62,726 nucleotides of DNA from Mucilaginibacter flavus (GTDB lineage Bacteria; Bacteroidota; Bacteroidia; Sphingobacteriales; Sphingobacteriaceae), in the NCBI RefSeq assembly GCF_030409315.1, contig NZ_JAUFPS010000032.1:1-62726 (forward strand), in the 5' to 3' direction. The first letter of the stretch is position 1. Each line of letters begins with the position of its first letter. The notes beneath the pieces are model-generated. The model searched no databases. It worked only from the letters and a program-made list of their open reading frames with translations, and was not told where the DNA came from. The position numbers and the translations under genes were made by a program. Shown piece after piece: positions 15,989-25,767 of this stretch.

Positions 15989-17530
15989 GTGGATATTCTC
16001 GCCTATTCTGAGGAAAACTTAGCCTTAGCTCTTTCTAATAAATATACTTCGCCGGAATTAGTAAAAGTCAAAAAACACTTTAGCTATTTCAAAAAGTATT
16101 TAGGTAGCCCTGAGTTGGATGCCAAGACAATCTTAATTGAAGAAAATTACATCAGCCGTGATTATCTTCATGATTATGCGTCTTATTACGCTCTTTGCTT
16201 TGAAAAATATGAAAAAGTGTGCCGTCGGGTGCACTTTTTTGATATTGCCATAACCGAAAAAGATTTCGCCAAAACCTTATTACAGCCAAAAGAAGAAACT
16301 GAGGAGTTTTGGAAACATTATATTGGGTTTATCGTAATTAAACCTATCCCCTTGAAAATGATAGGCTATACTGTGCTGAAAACCTATTCCAACAGCCAGG
16401 AGCTAAATGACAGAAATTTTTGGGGGTTACGAAACTATATTATTCACCTGTACGGCAATAAGATCAAATTAAGATCGCTGGCATTCCAGGAACAAGACTC
16501 TGTTTTAGCAGCGTGTGCGACAACAGCGATCTGGTCAATGCTTAACAAGGCTGCTGCTGATTTTCACACCATTTTAAAGTCTCCAAGCCAGATTACCAGT
16601 GATGCCGACAAGGTGTCGCCTGACGGCAGCCGTTTGTTTCCCAATAAGGGATTAAGTATTTTACAAATATCACAAGCTATTCTTAATTCAGGCTTGGTAT
16701 CTGAGATTAAGGAGGGGGATCTTAGGCCTCATAATTATCCTTATAAAGTAGCCAGCATTCATTACCTGAAAAAAATACTAAATGCTTATTCTTGCATCGG
16801 TATACCTATTATTTTGGTGGTAAGAGTGCCGAGCGGTGGCGATCATGGGCTTCATGCCATCACGGTATCTGGGTTTAAGACAAATACGCCGCAACCTATT
16901 CCCCCGCAAAAAACCATCAGCTATATGTCGGATAATATAGACCGTATATATGTACATGATGATCAATGGGGGCCTTTTGCCAGGGTTAATTTGTACAATG
17001 ATTCAGATTTGGAGACTCCCTGGACTGAAAATGATTCAGCTAATCCAAAACGCCCTACCGTTGTTACCAATATAGTTGTCCCTGTTTATCCCAAAATAAG
17101 AATCTCTTATCAGGATTTGGAGGTGATTGTTGTTGGCTTAGATCGCATCCTGACATTTTTCTTTGATACACAAATTGTTGCTGACCTGGTTTGGGACATC
17201 AAAATAAATTATAGTGAAAACTATAAAGATGCGATTAAAAATTCTGCACTTGATGACGACGAAAAAGTTGGTATTTTAACAAAAAGTCTTCCTAAATACA
17301 TATGGATCGCAAATTGTCACGTTGGCGTTCATAAGCTATTCTCTTTTACATTTGATGCCACAAATATCAATAATGCCATGATTGGGTTGAACGTTGTTTC
17401 CTTCCTGCCTGATTCAGTAAAAACTACCCTAATTCAATTTTTGAAGAAAAACAAGCAAACTTTGCAATTCTTGTTTGCACATATGGCCAGTGAACGATAC
17501 TATGAATTTTTAATAGAAAAGTTGAAGTAA
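15989..17530 (+). CDS. Papain-fold (C39-like) cysteine peptidase-related protein
   Basis: 513 aa from a GTG start 8 bp after the 58-aa gene; an in-frame TAA just upstream fixes the limit. Around residues 167-183, QEQDSVLAACATTAIWSML has the peptidase C39/papain arrangement (oxyanion Gln167 or Gln169, nucleophile C176). The His is in GLHAITVSGF (H289) and the Asp in VHDDQWGPF (D324 or D325). The ~165 N-terminal residues and the ~150 C-terminal residues are unrecognised and helical; no transporter or membrane region is fused. Possible roles are processing of the co-encoded small protein, or of ubiquitin-like chains from the neighbouring operon. The active site is intact by eye. Confidence 0.65.
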   Translation: MDILAYSEENLALALSNKYTSPELVKVKKHFSYFKKYLGSPELDAKTILIEENYISRDYLHDYASYYALCFEKYEKVCRRVHFFDIAITEKDFAKTLLQPKEETEEFWKHYIGFIVIKPIPLKMIGYTVLKTYSNSQELNDRNFWGLRNYIIHLYGNKIKLRSLAFQEQDSVLAACATTAIWSMLNKAAADFHTILKSPSQITSDADKVSPDGSRLFPNKGLSILQISQAILNSGLVSEIKEGDLRPHNYPYKVASIHYLKKILNAYSCIGIPIILVVRVPSGGDHGLHAITVSGFKTNTPQPIPPQKTISYMSDNIDRIYVHDDQWGPFARVNLYNDSDLETPWTENDSANPKRPTVVTNIVVPVYPKIRISYQDLEVIVVGLDRILTFFFDTQIVADLVWDIKINYSENYKDAIKNSALDDDEKVGILTKSLPKYIWIANCHVGVHKLFSFTFDATNINNAMIGLNVVSFLPDSVKTTLIQFLKKNKQTLQFLFAHMASERYYEFLIEKLK

Positions 17531-17567
17531 AATCGCCACTCAACTAAAGTATTAAAAAAGTCAAACA

Positions 17568-17921
17568 TTAATCCTTTTTCTGGAATAAAGGTTCTAATAC
17601 GCTGCGGTGAGATTCGCCCCATTGGGCGGTAACCTCTATCACAGGGATCAAGGTTAGCCCCAGCACTGTAAGATCGTACTCTACCTTTGAAGGACGTTGA
17701 TCGAATATTGTTTTAGTAACGATACCAAGATTTGTGAGTTGCATCAATTGAGTATCCAACAATCGCCGAGAAGCTTTAGGCATTTTACTATGTAATTCTC
17801 CCGGTCTTTTTATACCATTATAGATACACCAAATTAGATTGATCTTCCATTTACCATTCATCACTTCCATAAAAAGGTGAAGTCCGCATTCAAGCTCTAC
17901 AGGTAATTTCCTTTCGTACAT
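17568..17921 (-). CDS. HxlR-family winged-helix transcriptional regulator
   Basis: 117 aa with the complete HxlR layout: CGLHLFMEVMNGKWKINLIWCI, GIKRPGELHSKMPKASRRLLDTQLMQLTNLGIVTK, and KVEYDLTVLGLTLIPVI. The lone Cys near the N-terminus is the usual redox/electrophile sensing residue of this family. It is divergent from the aldo-keto reductase gene across a 90-bp gap, so it probably controls that gene in response to reactive carbonyls or oxidants. Confidence 0.9.
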   Translation of the reverse strand: MYERKLPVELECGLHLFMEVMNGKWKINLIWCIYNGIKRPGELHSKMPKASRRLLDTQLMQLTNLGIVTKTIFDQRPSKVEYDLTVLGLTLIPVIEVTAQWGESHRSVLEPLFQKKD

Positions 17922-18011
17922 TTACAAATATAGGTCATGCTATTGTATTATCTGATATGGCTTAATTTAGCCATACTTGATTCTATTTGCTTATTAGGTG
18001 AGCTTTGAGGT

Positions 18012-18980
18012 ATGAAACATAAATTATTTGGAACACAGTCAGGCCTTCCCGCAAGTGAGCTTATATTGGGAGCTGCAAATTTTGGACAACGTCGGGGCTA
18101 TGGGGCTGCCATTGAAGAAATACCTAAGATACTGACGACCTATGCGGATGCAGGAGGCAATTTTATTGATGTTGCAGATCAATATCAACTTGGTGAAGCA
18201 GAAGTGGCGATTGGAAAATTTATTAAAACACAAAGAGAGAATTACATTATTTGCACAAAGTACACACGCAGCAGTGAAACAAACCCGCCTCCCACTAATC
18301 TGGGTAACCACCGCAAAGCGATGCGTCAAGCAGTTGATGCCAGCCTGAAGCGGCTGAATACGGATTATATAGATATTTATATGCCCCATTTTGATGACGG
18401 GATCACACCAATTGAAGAAATTGCACGGGGACTTGAAGACCTAGTTAAAGCTGGCAAAATACTATACACTGGTTTGGCAAATTTTCCTGCATGGAAGGTA
18501 GCATCTTTTGCAGGCGCAATTCCTTTAACAGCCTTACAAATAGAATACAATCTTGTTCAACGTTCGGCGGAAAGAGAACTATTACCGATGGCTGCACATT
18601 TTGGATTGGGTACAATGTTGTATTCTCCGCTTGCTGGAGGATTATTAACAGGCAAATACCGAAAAGGTGCAACAGGGAGGCTTACACATTCATCTCCAGA
18701 CGGCTTTAAGGAAGATGCTATAACTGAAAATATTTTAAACCAACTGGAATCAATTGCAGCTGAAGTTAATGCCACTCCGGGCCAAGTGGCATTAGCCTGG
18801 ATTTTGACTAAAAATGATTTCCCTATAATTGGGGCACGTACACTCCTCCATTTAACGGACAGTTTAAGGGCGCTTGATATCCATTTAAGCAAAGATCAGG
18901 TTGAACGTTTAGAAAGTGTCAGTAACATCTCATTGGGTTATCCTTATGACCTTCTTAAAACAGTTCAAAAGAATTATTGA
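18012..18980 (+). CDS. Aldo/keto reductase
   Basis: 322 aa, a full-length NADPH-dependent TIM-barrel reductase. Visible signatures: GNFIDVADQYQLGEAEVAIG (catalytic Asp and Tyr), IICTKY (Lys), IDIYMPHFDD (His), ALQIEYNLVQRSAE and YSPLAGGLLTGKYRKG, with a C-terminal cofactor region PIIGARTLLHLTDSL. It likely reduces aldehydes or ketones in the cytoplasm. It is transcribed divergently from the HxlR regulator. It is a housekeeping/stress gene rather than a defence gene. Confidence 0.9.
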   Translation: MKHKLFGTQSGLPASELILGAANFGQRRGYGAAIEEIPKILTTYADAGGNFIDVADQYQLGEAEVAIGKFIKTQRENYIICTKYTRSSETNPPPTNLGNHRKAMRQAVDASLKRLNTDYIDIYMPHFDDGITPIEEIARGLEDLVKAGKILYTGLANFPAWKVASFAGAIPLTALQIEYNLVQRSAERELLPMAAHFGLGTMLYSPLAGGLLTGKYRKGATGRLTHSSPDGFKEDAITENILNQLESIAAEVNATPGQVALAWILTKNDFPIIGARTLLHLTDSLRALDIHLSKDQVERLESVSNISLGYPYDLLKTVQKNY

Positions 18981-19054
18981 AATTTTAAATAGCGGGGCTC
19001 TTTTTTATAGGGTTTGATTATGATTAATGGGGTATTTATTCGACAGTTGTTGGA

Positions 19055-20200
19055 TTAGGGTTCATAAATCATATTACTGCCAGCCGTAGAAACGATATGT
19101 TTATCTAACGGTATTACGTATGAATAATTATCTCCGCAACAAAACCTGACATCAGTGATTTTGAAGTAGCTTTTAAATCTTTCCTCAAACCCAATTGACA
19201 ACTTTACATAGACTTTTTTGAGGTCATTAACCGTGTTAATAGGGACTGTAAAGTTTGCACGGTGCATTGTGATTCTATATATCTTCGCAATTGTTTGTTG
19301 GGTATAATTTATGTTAATACTTCTAAGGTAGGGCTTGCCATCTATCGGAAAGGGTTGACTGATATTGGAGGTATATGCTACGATAACTGGCTGGTGCATT
19401 AATTGCTTAATTAAATTCTTCAAAGAACCGAAATTACCTTTGTTTTTATTATAAAAGTTAAGATCAGCATTTTCAACATCTCCAAAATCATTATTTAACT
19501 GCCTATCATCTTCATTATTTGATGTAATTGACTTTTCTTGATCTCCAGGGGTTTTGCTTGATTCTCTAATGATATAATTGTTACTCATAAATTCATAAAA
19601 AGATGAACCTGTTACTATACTGTCTCTAGTCATTTGAGACTCCGCTGCTGCTAAAGACTTTGAGTGGACATTAATAAAGCCATTTCTATAAGTGGTATCA
19701 GTTTTTTGAAATAATGGATCATTAAACTTCGCCTCGTCCTTTTTATCATACTTCGACAAGACCATAAACTCTATTGCTACATTACCGATAGGTAGCCTTT
19801 GACTTCTAAGATCAGAAATAGTCGAAGAGGAGTATTTGAGCACCTCACCAATAGATTTTATTTGGGCATTGTTACGGATTAAAATTGAGTCGTCCTTAAC
19901 GATTAACCCCTTTGATATTACTAATTGCTTTTTAAGTGAATCTGAAATGATTTGCGATAGCTTATAATTATTCCTTAGTTGCTCAACATATAACTCATTC
20001 TTTTTCTTTGCCTCCGCCTCGCTTTTTTGGGAATCAATATGTGATAACCATGAAAAAATCGATGAAACAATGGCGCTAATAATTGCTACTACAAAAACGA
20101 TCTTACTATATTTTTTACGCCGGTCATTTCTGAATGAATATGCGGCAGTTGCGATAATCGCGAATGAGGTAATGAAAAGCTGAAAGAAAAAGCCCATCAA
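19055..20200 (-). CDS. Membrane-anchored coiled-coil protein of unknown function
   Basis: 381 aa. Two hydrophobic segments (about 4-20 and 33-52) separated by a basic loop (RNDRRKKY) form a hairpin anchor. Residues ~55-130 are a coiled coil (SQKSEAEAKKKNELYVEQLRNN). The remaining ~250 residues are soluble and polar, ending in a beta-rich stretch. I recognise no family. Codon use is AT-rich and the gene is isolated, as expected of an acquired gene. It may be a stress or phage-response anchor protein. Confidence 0.55.
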   Translation of the reverse strand: MMGFFFQLFITSFAIIATAAYSFRNDRRKKYSKIVFVVAIISAIVSSIFSWLSHIDSQKSEAEAKKKNELYVEQLRNNYKLSQIISDSLKKQLVISKGLIVKDDSILIRNNAQIKSIGEVLKYSSSTISDLRSQRLPIGNVAIEFMVLSKYDKKDEAKFNDPLFQKTDTTYRNGFINVHSKSLAAAESQMTRDSIVTGSSFYEFMSNNYIIRESSKTPGDQEKSITSNNEDDRQLNNDFGDVENADLNFYNKNKGNFGSLKNLIKQLMHQPVIVAYTSNISQPFPIDGKPYLRSININYTQQTIAKIYRITMHRANFTVPINTVNDLKKVYVKLSIGFEERFKSYFKITDVRFCCGDNYSYVIPLDKHIVSTAGSNMIYEP

Positions 20201-20316
20201 TCATCAGGTTATAAGTTCTGTAATTTACAAAACGGATGGATGAAGAGCAATTAGTATTTACCATTTAAAAATGGGTAACTTTATTTATCTATATCTACTA
20301 CAATTGAAATTATTAG

Positions 20317-22185
20317 ATGAGTAAGTTTTCCATCGATGTCCCAGATAATCCTATAACTAATAGTAAGCCTGCACCTTACCCTACTTCCGCCAAGACGGAA
20401 TTGGACGCCGTCTCTTTATTTAACTATTTATTAAATAAAACTCATATTAAGGGTGAAGCTAAGTCTTTAGATAAAAATCCTAACGGTGATGGCATTCTTG
20501 AATACACAAACGAGATGCAAATTCCATTGGGAAGGTTTGAGGTTCAGGTAAAGACATTACAGAAAAAAAATTATCAAAATCCAAAATATCAATGTGAGAA
20601 AACGTTTTTATCCCATTGCCATCACACAAATTTGCCTGTGATTTTAATTGTTGTCAATGTCAACGATAAAATGGCATATTGGCTTCACATTGATGCCAAG
20701 GTAATAAGAGATGCCGGCAGAAAAATTAAAAAAGAATCGCTGGCTATTACCTTACCCAAAGAGAATGTCATTACCAAAGATGAAATAGGATACCTGGCCA
20801 AATGGGAACAAATCATCTTGGATGATGCAGAAACAAAACGTGAAAATGCAGCGTTAAAAATTAGGCAGTCCGAAATGGAAGCGGAATTGGTAGGTATCAG
20901 GGAGAAATTAGGTCCGCAACTTACCCTTTCGACAAGTGAGATCCGTGTTTTTCAAAACTTTATTGATGAATTTAACCGCCTATTAGATTTCGAGTTTAAG
21001 GCAGTTAAGCGAGCTCACTATCCTGATTATTGGAAAATTGGTGTTGGTATAGTTCAAAAATCTAACGATTCAGTTGCATTCTTTTTGCTACCAATTCAAT
21101 ATGGCAGCAATGATTTGGTAATCAGGCAATTGAAAGAAAGCGATTCGGATATTCACAATTATTTTTTCGATGAGCATCGAGCCTTAATGTACCTGGATAG
21201 GACATTTGAAACCCTTGAACAAAATCCAGGCCCACAATCCTACAATTTATTAAAATCAGAAATATTAAGGGTCGTTAAAGATGAACGATTCCCTCTTCCA
21301 GACGCCTTTCTTGCAAACGAATTTGTCAGCTCCTTCGTATCAAATTTTAGTGTTTGGCTTGGTATTGACGAACAAAATTCCAAATTATCATTAGACGAAC
21401 TTCGCATTTTGATTACTACAATTTTGCCTGTAGCCATAGAATCAAGTTTTTCCTATATAGCAGAATGGGTCACACATCAAGATCATTCCATAGACAGTTA
21501 TAAGGAACGTCGGCCACATCCGATATTTCGAAAACGGATTGATGAAGCCCGCGAAAAGCTTCGATTGGGCTATAGGCCCAAAGTGCAAATTACCTTATCA
21601 TCAAAAATATATCCAATTAACCTGCTGCTATATTATATCAACTTTTTAATCGCCCAGGGTAAAAATGAGATAGTTGAAGTTTACGTAGGCGGTCAAACCA
21701 GATTTCAAAATGTAAACCTTATGCCCTCAGGTTGGAACAGACCTGTTCTACATGAAAATTTAAAACGTTTTTTTACGAGTTTCCCGAGGTTATACCGGGA
21801 TTATGTGCGTGTCGCTTTCCCTTTGCTTACCCAGGAACTGGAATTATTTGAAAATTGCCAGTTAATATTATTTGTCATTAGATCAACCGGTATCTCCAAT
21901 CAACGGCCGCATCTTCAGTGTTATAGAATGGAACATGAGGATAAATCCCTGTTTTTAACGGATTTTTTGTTAGATACAGATCCTGAAAATCCGGTTACCG
22001 AGAATAATGGAGCTATCTCTTGGGAAAACCCTTATATAGATTTCAAAGGCACAACCTTTAAAGTTAAGTCCGTATCCGGAATGGCTGTCGAATTTATGTT
22101 TCAACCCTTGCCAACGTATGCCCTGATTCATAAATACCTTGAAGAGAAAATGTCAAAATATTTAAGATCAAAAATAGAACTTTAA
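20317..22185 (+). CDS. DUF4365 nuclease-like domain protein
   Basis: 622 aa. The N-terminal ~150 residues match DUF4365, a restriction-endonuclease-like fold: TELDAVSLF (E28), NPNGDGILEY (D58) and GRFEVQVKT (Q77, K79), the order of a PD-(D/E)xK site with Gln in the (D/E)xK position. A coiled-coil linker (about 175-205) leads into a long C-terminal region with LDFEFKAVKRAHYPDYWKIG and other unrecognised segments. It converges on the second caspase-like gene with a 6-bp gap. DUF4365 proteins act as nucleases in several defence systems; activity here is inferred. Confidence 0.7.
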   Translation: MSKFSIDVPDNPITNSKPAPYPTSAKTELDAVSLFNYLLNKTHIKGEAKSLDKNPNGDGILEYTNEMQIPLGRFEVQVKTLQKKNYQNPKYQCEKTFLSHCHHTNLPVILIVVNVNDKMAYWLHIDAKVIRDAGRKIKKESLAITLPKENVITKDEIGYLAKWEQIILDDAETKRENAALKIRQSEMEAELVGIREKLGPQLTLSTSEIRVFQNFIDEFNRLLDFEFKAVKRAHYPDYWKIGVGIVQKSNDSVAFFLLPIQYGSNDLVIRQLKESDSDIHNYFFDEHRALMYLDRTFETLEQNPGPQSYNLLKSEILRVVKDERFPLPDAFLANEFVSSFVSNFSVWLGIDEQNSKLSLDELRILITTILPVAIESSFSYIAEWVTHQDHSIDSYKERRPHPIFRKRIDEAREKLRLGYRPKVQITLSSKIYPINLLLYYINFLIAQGKNEIVEVYVGGQTRFQNVNLMPSGWNRPVLHENLKRFFTSFPRLYRDYVRVAFPLLTQELELFENCQLILFVIRSTGISNQRPHLQCYRMEHEDKSLFLTDFLLDTDPENPVTENNGAISWENPYIDFKGTTFKVKSVSGMAVEFMFQPLPTYALIHKYLEEKMSKYLRSKIEL

Positions 22186-22191
22186 ACGAGT

Positions 22192-23688
22192 CTATAGTTT
22201 CCGGAGTTTAACACCCCATTGGAATTGCACCGGATCTTCATCAGTTAAGTGAATATTGGTATGCACCACCAGGCTTTTTGGCGGAATACCGAGTAACTCG
22301 GCAACTTTTAATTTAAAGCGGCTGAATGTCAAATCTTCCCGGTGGATAAACCTTGATTGATCTTTTTCACCATCTTTCATGATAATTTGGCCTTCAAAGG
22401 AAATAGATTTAACGATGTAAACTATTTCTATTCTTTCATCATCTTCTCTCCAACTGAGTTTGTATTCCATTTTCTCCAAAAATACATCGATGCTTTTTCC
22501 GGTTTCATCCGCAGTCGGTATAAAAAACAATTTGGGTTTAAACGGCATCAACTCATCGCGGATAAAGTCGAAGGATTTCGCAAATCGTTTATCGGCTTTT
22601 ATGGCATCAACATAAGAAAGATAGATTAGTCCTTTTCTATCCTCTCTGAAAAGCCCGTTCTGATCGAAGTACATCTCGAAAACGATGCCTTCCAAAACAG
22701 GGTTTCCATTTTTCTTTTGGAAAGGTAATACCCGGCTTTCCAGGTTTTCGATAAACTTTATGGATTCAAACTCACCACCAACGGCAGCTTGCAAAATGTT
22801 TCGTCCAATAATAAACAATAGATCTGAATCTAGAGATGCTCCAGTCATTTGTTTGAATCGCCGCACTGCAGGTCCCTGGTCATAAAAATTATGGCTTTTG
22901 AGATCTTCGATTATGCTCGTGAGTTTTGAATCGCCCCCTCCATCGTATTGCGCATCGGCAACAGCAAATGTGGCATACTTACTTGAACTTGCTTGAATAT
23001 AACTACCTGAGTTTAGAATGAAAGGAGCAGTTAGGGATGTGTGCTCCCAGGTGATCTGCTCTTCGTTTGTAAAAAGTGAAACAGAATTTCGAACGTTTTT
23101 GAAAAAGTCCTCGATGCTAATGCCCTGATTTACTACATGCGCGAGTAATGCCCGGGTATAAACTCCGTTTCTGTCAGTTTTCAGGCCGTCATCAGCTGTT
23201 TGACCTGGCGAGGTAGAGTAAGCAATGATAGTTCCTTTGGGTGCAAAAATTGGCGCCATTGCTTCGGTTGATAAACTACGCTTCTTACCGAGAATAGCCA
23301 GATCCTCGCGGCAACAATCAAGGATAATAATATTCATCGCGTTTTTGGCGTCTTCCATTGCATCAAGTACCACCCTTAAATTTAATGAACCCCTGATAAT
23401 AGATTCTGCAGTGAATAACGTATCGGTGGCAGTAAGAAAGTTCTCTCCATTGTGTTGAAAACCATGCCCGGCATAAAAAAACAAACCAATGTCATAATTG
23501 TCAAGTTCTGCTCGAAACGAAGCAACCTCCGCATCCATTTCATCGATACCTGCATCAATTACGGGTTTTACAACGAAACCAATTTTACTTAGTGCATTGG
23601 AAAAATCGGTAGCGTCATTCGCCGCATTAAATAGCTTTTTACGTTTGGAGTAAGCTGCATTTCCGATGAGTAAAGCGAGTGCCCGCAT
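22192..23688 (-). CDS. Caspase-like peptidase with C-terminal unknown domain
   Basis: 498 aa. Residues 1-~235 are a caspase-like domain: MRALALLIGNAAYS first strand, FFYAGHGFQ (His75), ILDCCRED (C126, after D124), and GTIIAYSTSPGQTADDG after the Cys strand. The C-terminal ~250 residues form two further modules: a helical stretch (about 250-340) and a mixed region ending in VQFQWGVKLRKL that I cannot assign. Unlike the shorter caspase at 4451-5242, this one carries its own extension and no operon partner on its strand. It is convergent with the DUF4365 gene and divergent from the SMEK gene. Confidence 0.8.
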   Translation of the reverse strand: MRALALLIGNAAYSKRKKLFNAANDATDFSNALSKIGFVVKPVIDAGIDEMDAEVASFRAELDNYDIGLFFYAGHGFQHNGENFLTATDTLFTAESIIRGSLNLRVVLDAMEDAKNAMNIIILDCCREDLAILGKKRSLSTEAMAPIFAPKGTIIAYSTSPGQTADDGLKTDRNGVYTRALLAHVVNQGISIEDFFKNVRNSVSLFTNEEQITWEHTSLTAPFILNSGSYIQASSSKYATFAVADAQYDGGGDSKLTSIIEDLKSHNFYDQGPAVRRFKQMTGASLDSDLLFIIGRNILQAAVGGEFESIKFIENLESRVLPFQKKNGNPVLEGIVFEMYFDQNGLFREDRKGLIYLSYVDAIKADKRFAKSFDFIRDELMPFKPKLFFIPTADETGKSIDVFLEKMEYKLSWREDDERIEIVYIVKSISFEGQIIMKDGEKDQSRFIHREDLTFSRFKLKVAELLGIPPKSLVVHTNIHLTDEDPVQFQWGVKLRKL

Positions 23689-23808
23689 ATATCTGATAAG
23701 GTCTTATAATTAACAATGGTACCACTTTACAGTGATATTAATCAAAGCTAAATATTTCTTGGCTTATGATGTAAATTTGTAGATATTTCAATAAACCAAT
23801 CTCAAGGA

Positions 23809-24813
23809 ATGTTAACCAGAGGACATATCATAGGAAAGATCGTTGACGACATCGCAGGATTAAAATACCAGGTTCAGACACGTAATAAAGTAAATATTTA
23901 TGAATTGAATACCTACGTGGAAAGTTTCTTCAGAGAAACCTTAAATACGGTCTATGGGTTAAGTTTGGTTAATCTAAATGCAGACCGAAGTAACAATCCT
24001 GGTCTTGATCTCGGCGATGCAGCAGCCCAAATCGCATTTCAAATAACAAGCACGACCACGACTGCAAAGGTTAATGAAACCCTTGATGTCTTATCGGCTG
24101 CACAGTTAACAACCTATCCAAAAATCAAAGTGTTTATGGTCGGTACCAAGCAAGGTAGTTATACAATTAACCCTAACCTTGTCACCAAGACCGGCTTTAA
24201 TGAGAACCAGGATATAATTGATCTGGATGACCTTCTAAAGGATATCATGGTTTTACCTATCGAAGCTCTTGATGTGCTTTTTAAACAATTCCAGCGCGAG
24301 TTTCGGAAATTAAAAATGGAATTTGAGACGGTAGATACCGAGGGTAATTATGAATCTTCGCTATATAACCGGATTGAAAAACAGCCCAACCTACCGCCGA
24401 AGAATGCAAAAAAGCTAAAAGACTTTATTGGAGATGAAATTAAGATCAAACATATTTTAAAAAATTACCGGCTACTTGCGGAACTACCACGGTTTTCAAG
24501 GGAACTGATTGCGATAATTGGTGATTTTGGCAAATTTGAAAAATACGGCTACCTGCGTGAGGATTGGGGTATCCTCCCGCAAATTCTTGAACGCAAGTTA
24601 ATGATGTCGCGAAAGGAATTAGAGGACGAGTTGTTGATCCTGATCGATGCTGGTTTAATCTATTTTGGAGAAAAAGACATTGAAGAAAAGCCGCACCCCG
24701 TGGTTGCCTTAAAAGGGGAAATCCTTAATGGCATAGTGAGCTGGGCCAATGAGGAAAAACACCCGCTTAAAACCTTACTTAATACCTTAAATTTTACAGT
24801 TCTCGATAAATGA
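23809..24813 (+). CDS. SMEK-domain protein
   Basis: 334 aa. The N-terminal ~150 residues fit the SMEK domain of bacterial conflict systems: MLTRGHIIGKIVDDIAGLKYQVQTRNKVNIYELN, then ADRSNNPGLDLGD and IAFQITSTTTT. The NPGLDLGD...QITS pattern is reminiscent of PD-(D/E)xK nucleases (D67 or D70 and Q78). The C-terminal part (about 190-334) is alpha-helical with a winged-helix feel and no NTPase motif, so the STAND module sometimes found after SMEK is absent. It is divergent from the second caspase-like gene across ~120 bp. A sensor/adaptor role for that gene is possible. Confidence 0.6.
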   Translation: MLTRGHIIGKIVDDIAGLKYQVQTRNKVNIYELNTYVESFFRETLNTVYGLSLVNLNADRSNNPGLDLGDAAAQIAFQITSTTTTAKVNETLDVLSAAQLTTYPKIKVFMVGTKQGSYTINPNLVTKTGFNENQDIIDLDDLLKDIMVLPIEALDVLFKQFQREFRKLKMEFETVDTEGNYESSLYNRIEKQPNLPPKNAKKLKDFIGDEIKIKHILKNYRLLAELPRFSRELIAIIGDFGKFEKYGYLREDWGILPQILERKLMMSRKELEDELLILIDAGLIYFGEKDIEEKPHPVVALKGEILNGIVSWANEEKHPLKTLLNTLNFTVLDK

Positions 24814-24968
24814 TTCATCCACTCCACGAAGAAATAAATCAGCATTTTATAAAGGTGTATAATGCGTTAACTGCTTCCCAGTAGGCTCATCCTCAGTTTT
24901 AACACGCACGGCAACCTGTATTGCTGACAACTTAGGTTTTAAAGTATCTTTTCAATACACTCCCCAGC

Positions 24969-25430
24969 TTATAGCTTTTTAATTACCAGATGCATCAACC
25001 CCGGATCACTCAACAACCTTTCCATCTCTGGCTGAATGATCTCTTGTACATCCTGCTTGATTTGTAAATAACTACGCTGTACTATCCCGCTGTTGATCTG
25101 CCGGACCATCGGCAGTTCCCGGTAACCATCAATTTCTTTTTTCAACGCTTCGTGGCCATTAATGATCTCGCAATGAAATGCTTTCAACTCGATCTTTTCA
25201 TCTGGGTTATCGGCTACCATGCCCACAAACTCACCCGAGCTTAATGCTGAAATACGCGATGCGGGCACCGCGGCCTCCAGTTGTTTAGATCGGCTGATGG
25301 AGGTGTCTGTGCGGTTGATGGATAAACTTTCCTTGTCCTGCATCATCCGGCCGATCTTTTCTGAAACATATTTAGCCGTATCGCCGGATTGGGTAAAACA
25401 CACCGGCAATATTGATAAAAGGTTTTTCAT
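24969..25430 (-). pseudogene. C-terminal remnant of MobC/TraG-type coupling protein
   Basis: Residues read FTQSGDTAKYVSEKIGRMMQDKESLS, ISRSKQLEAAVPASRISALSSGEFVGMVAD and ERLLSDPGLMHLVIKKL, the C-terminus of the VirD4/TraG-like coupling ATPase (MobC, YWFCY type) found in Bacteroidota conjugative transposons. The ATPase core and membrane anchor are missing; an in-frame TGA precedes the ATG. This is the tail of a ~650-aa protein, left by loss of a conjugative element, and indicates that the island had ICE ancestry. Confidence 0.75.
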
Positions 25431-25615
25431 GCACAGGGTTTGTCAGGAGAAAAAATTCCGGATTGTCGTCCTTCAGCTCATTAAAGCTTAAGCTAATTTC
25501 ACCAAAAATAATTTTTAACTGCTCATAGCTAAGCTGCTGTTGAAGCGGTTTTTTCTGCAGCCACTCGCGGATGAGGTACCGAATACGGAAATAATGAGCA
25601 GGAAAATCCTTAAAG
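25431..25615 (-). pseudogene. Unassigned coding remnant upstream of the MobC tail
   Basis: In another minus-strand frame the DNA reads about 60 protein-like residues, including KDFPAHYFRIRYLIREWLQ and SYEQLKIIFGEISLSFNEL, bounded upstream by TAA. It runs out of frame into the MobC remnant. It has no start codon and looks like a fragment of a second mobile-element gene truncated at the same junction. I cannot name the family. Confidence 0.35.
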
Positions 25616-25767
25616 AGTTACACAGAGCAGTTCTGCGGGCCATCTAAAGCTGAATAATAAAAATCTAAATATAATTAAGTCCCGCTATGCATTTTTACGG
25701 CGATATAATACGCGATCCAGCCTATCTTTTAAGTTTCATATTCGGCCTTTTTTTTGTGTTCTTAATG

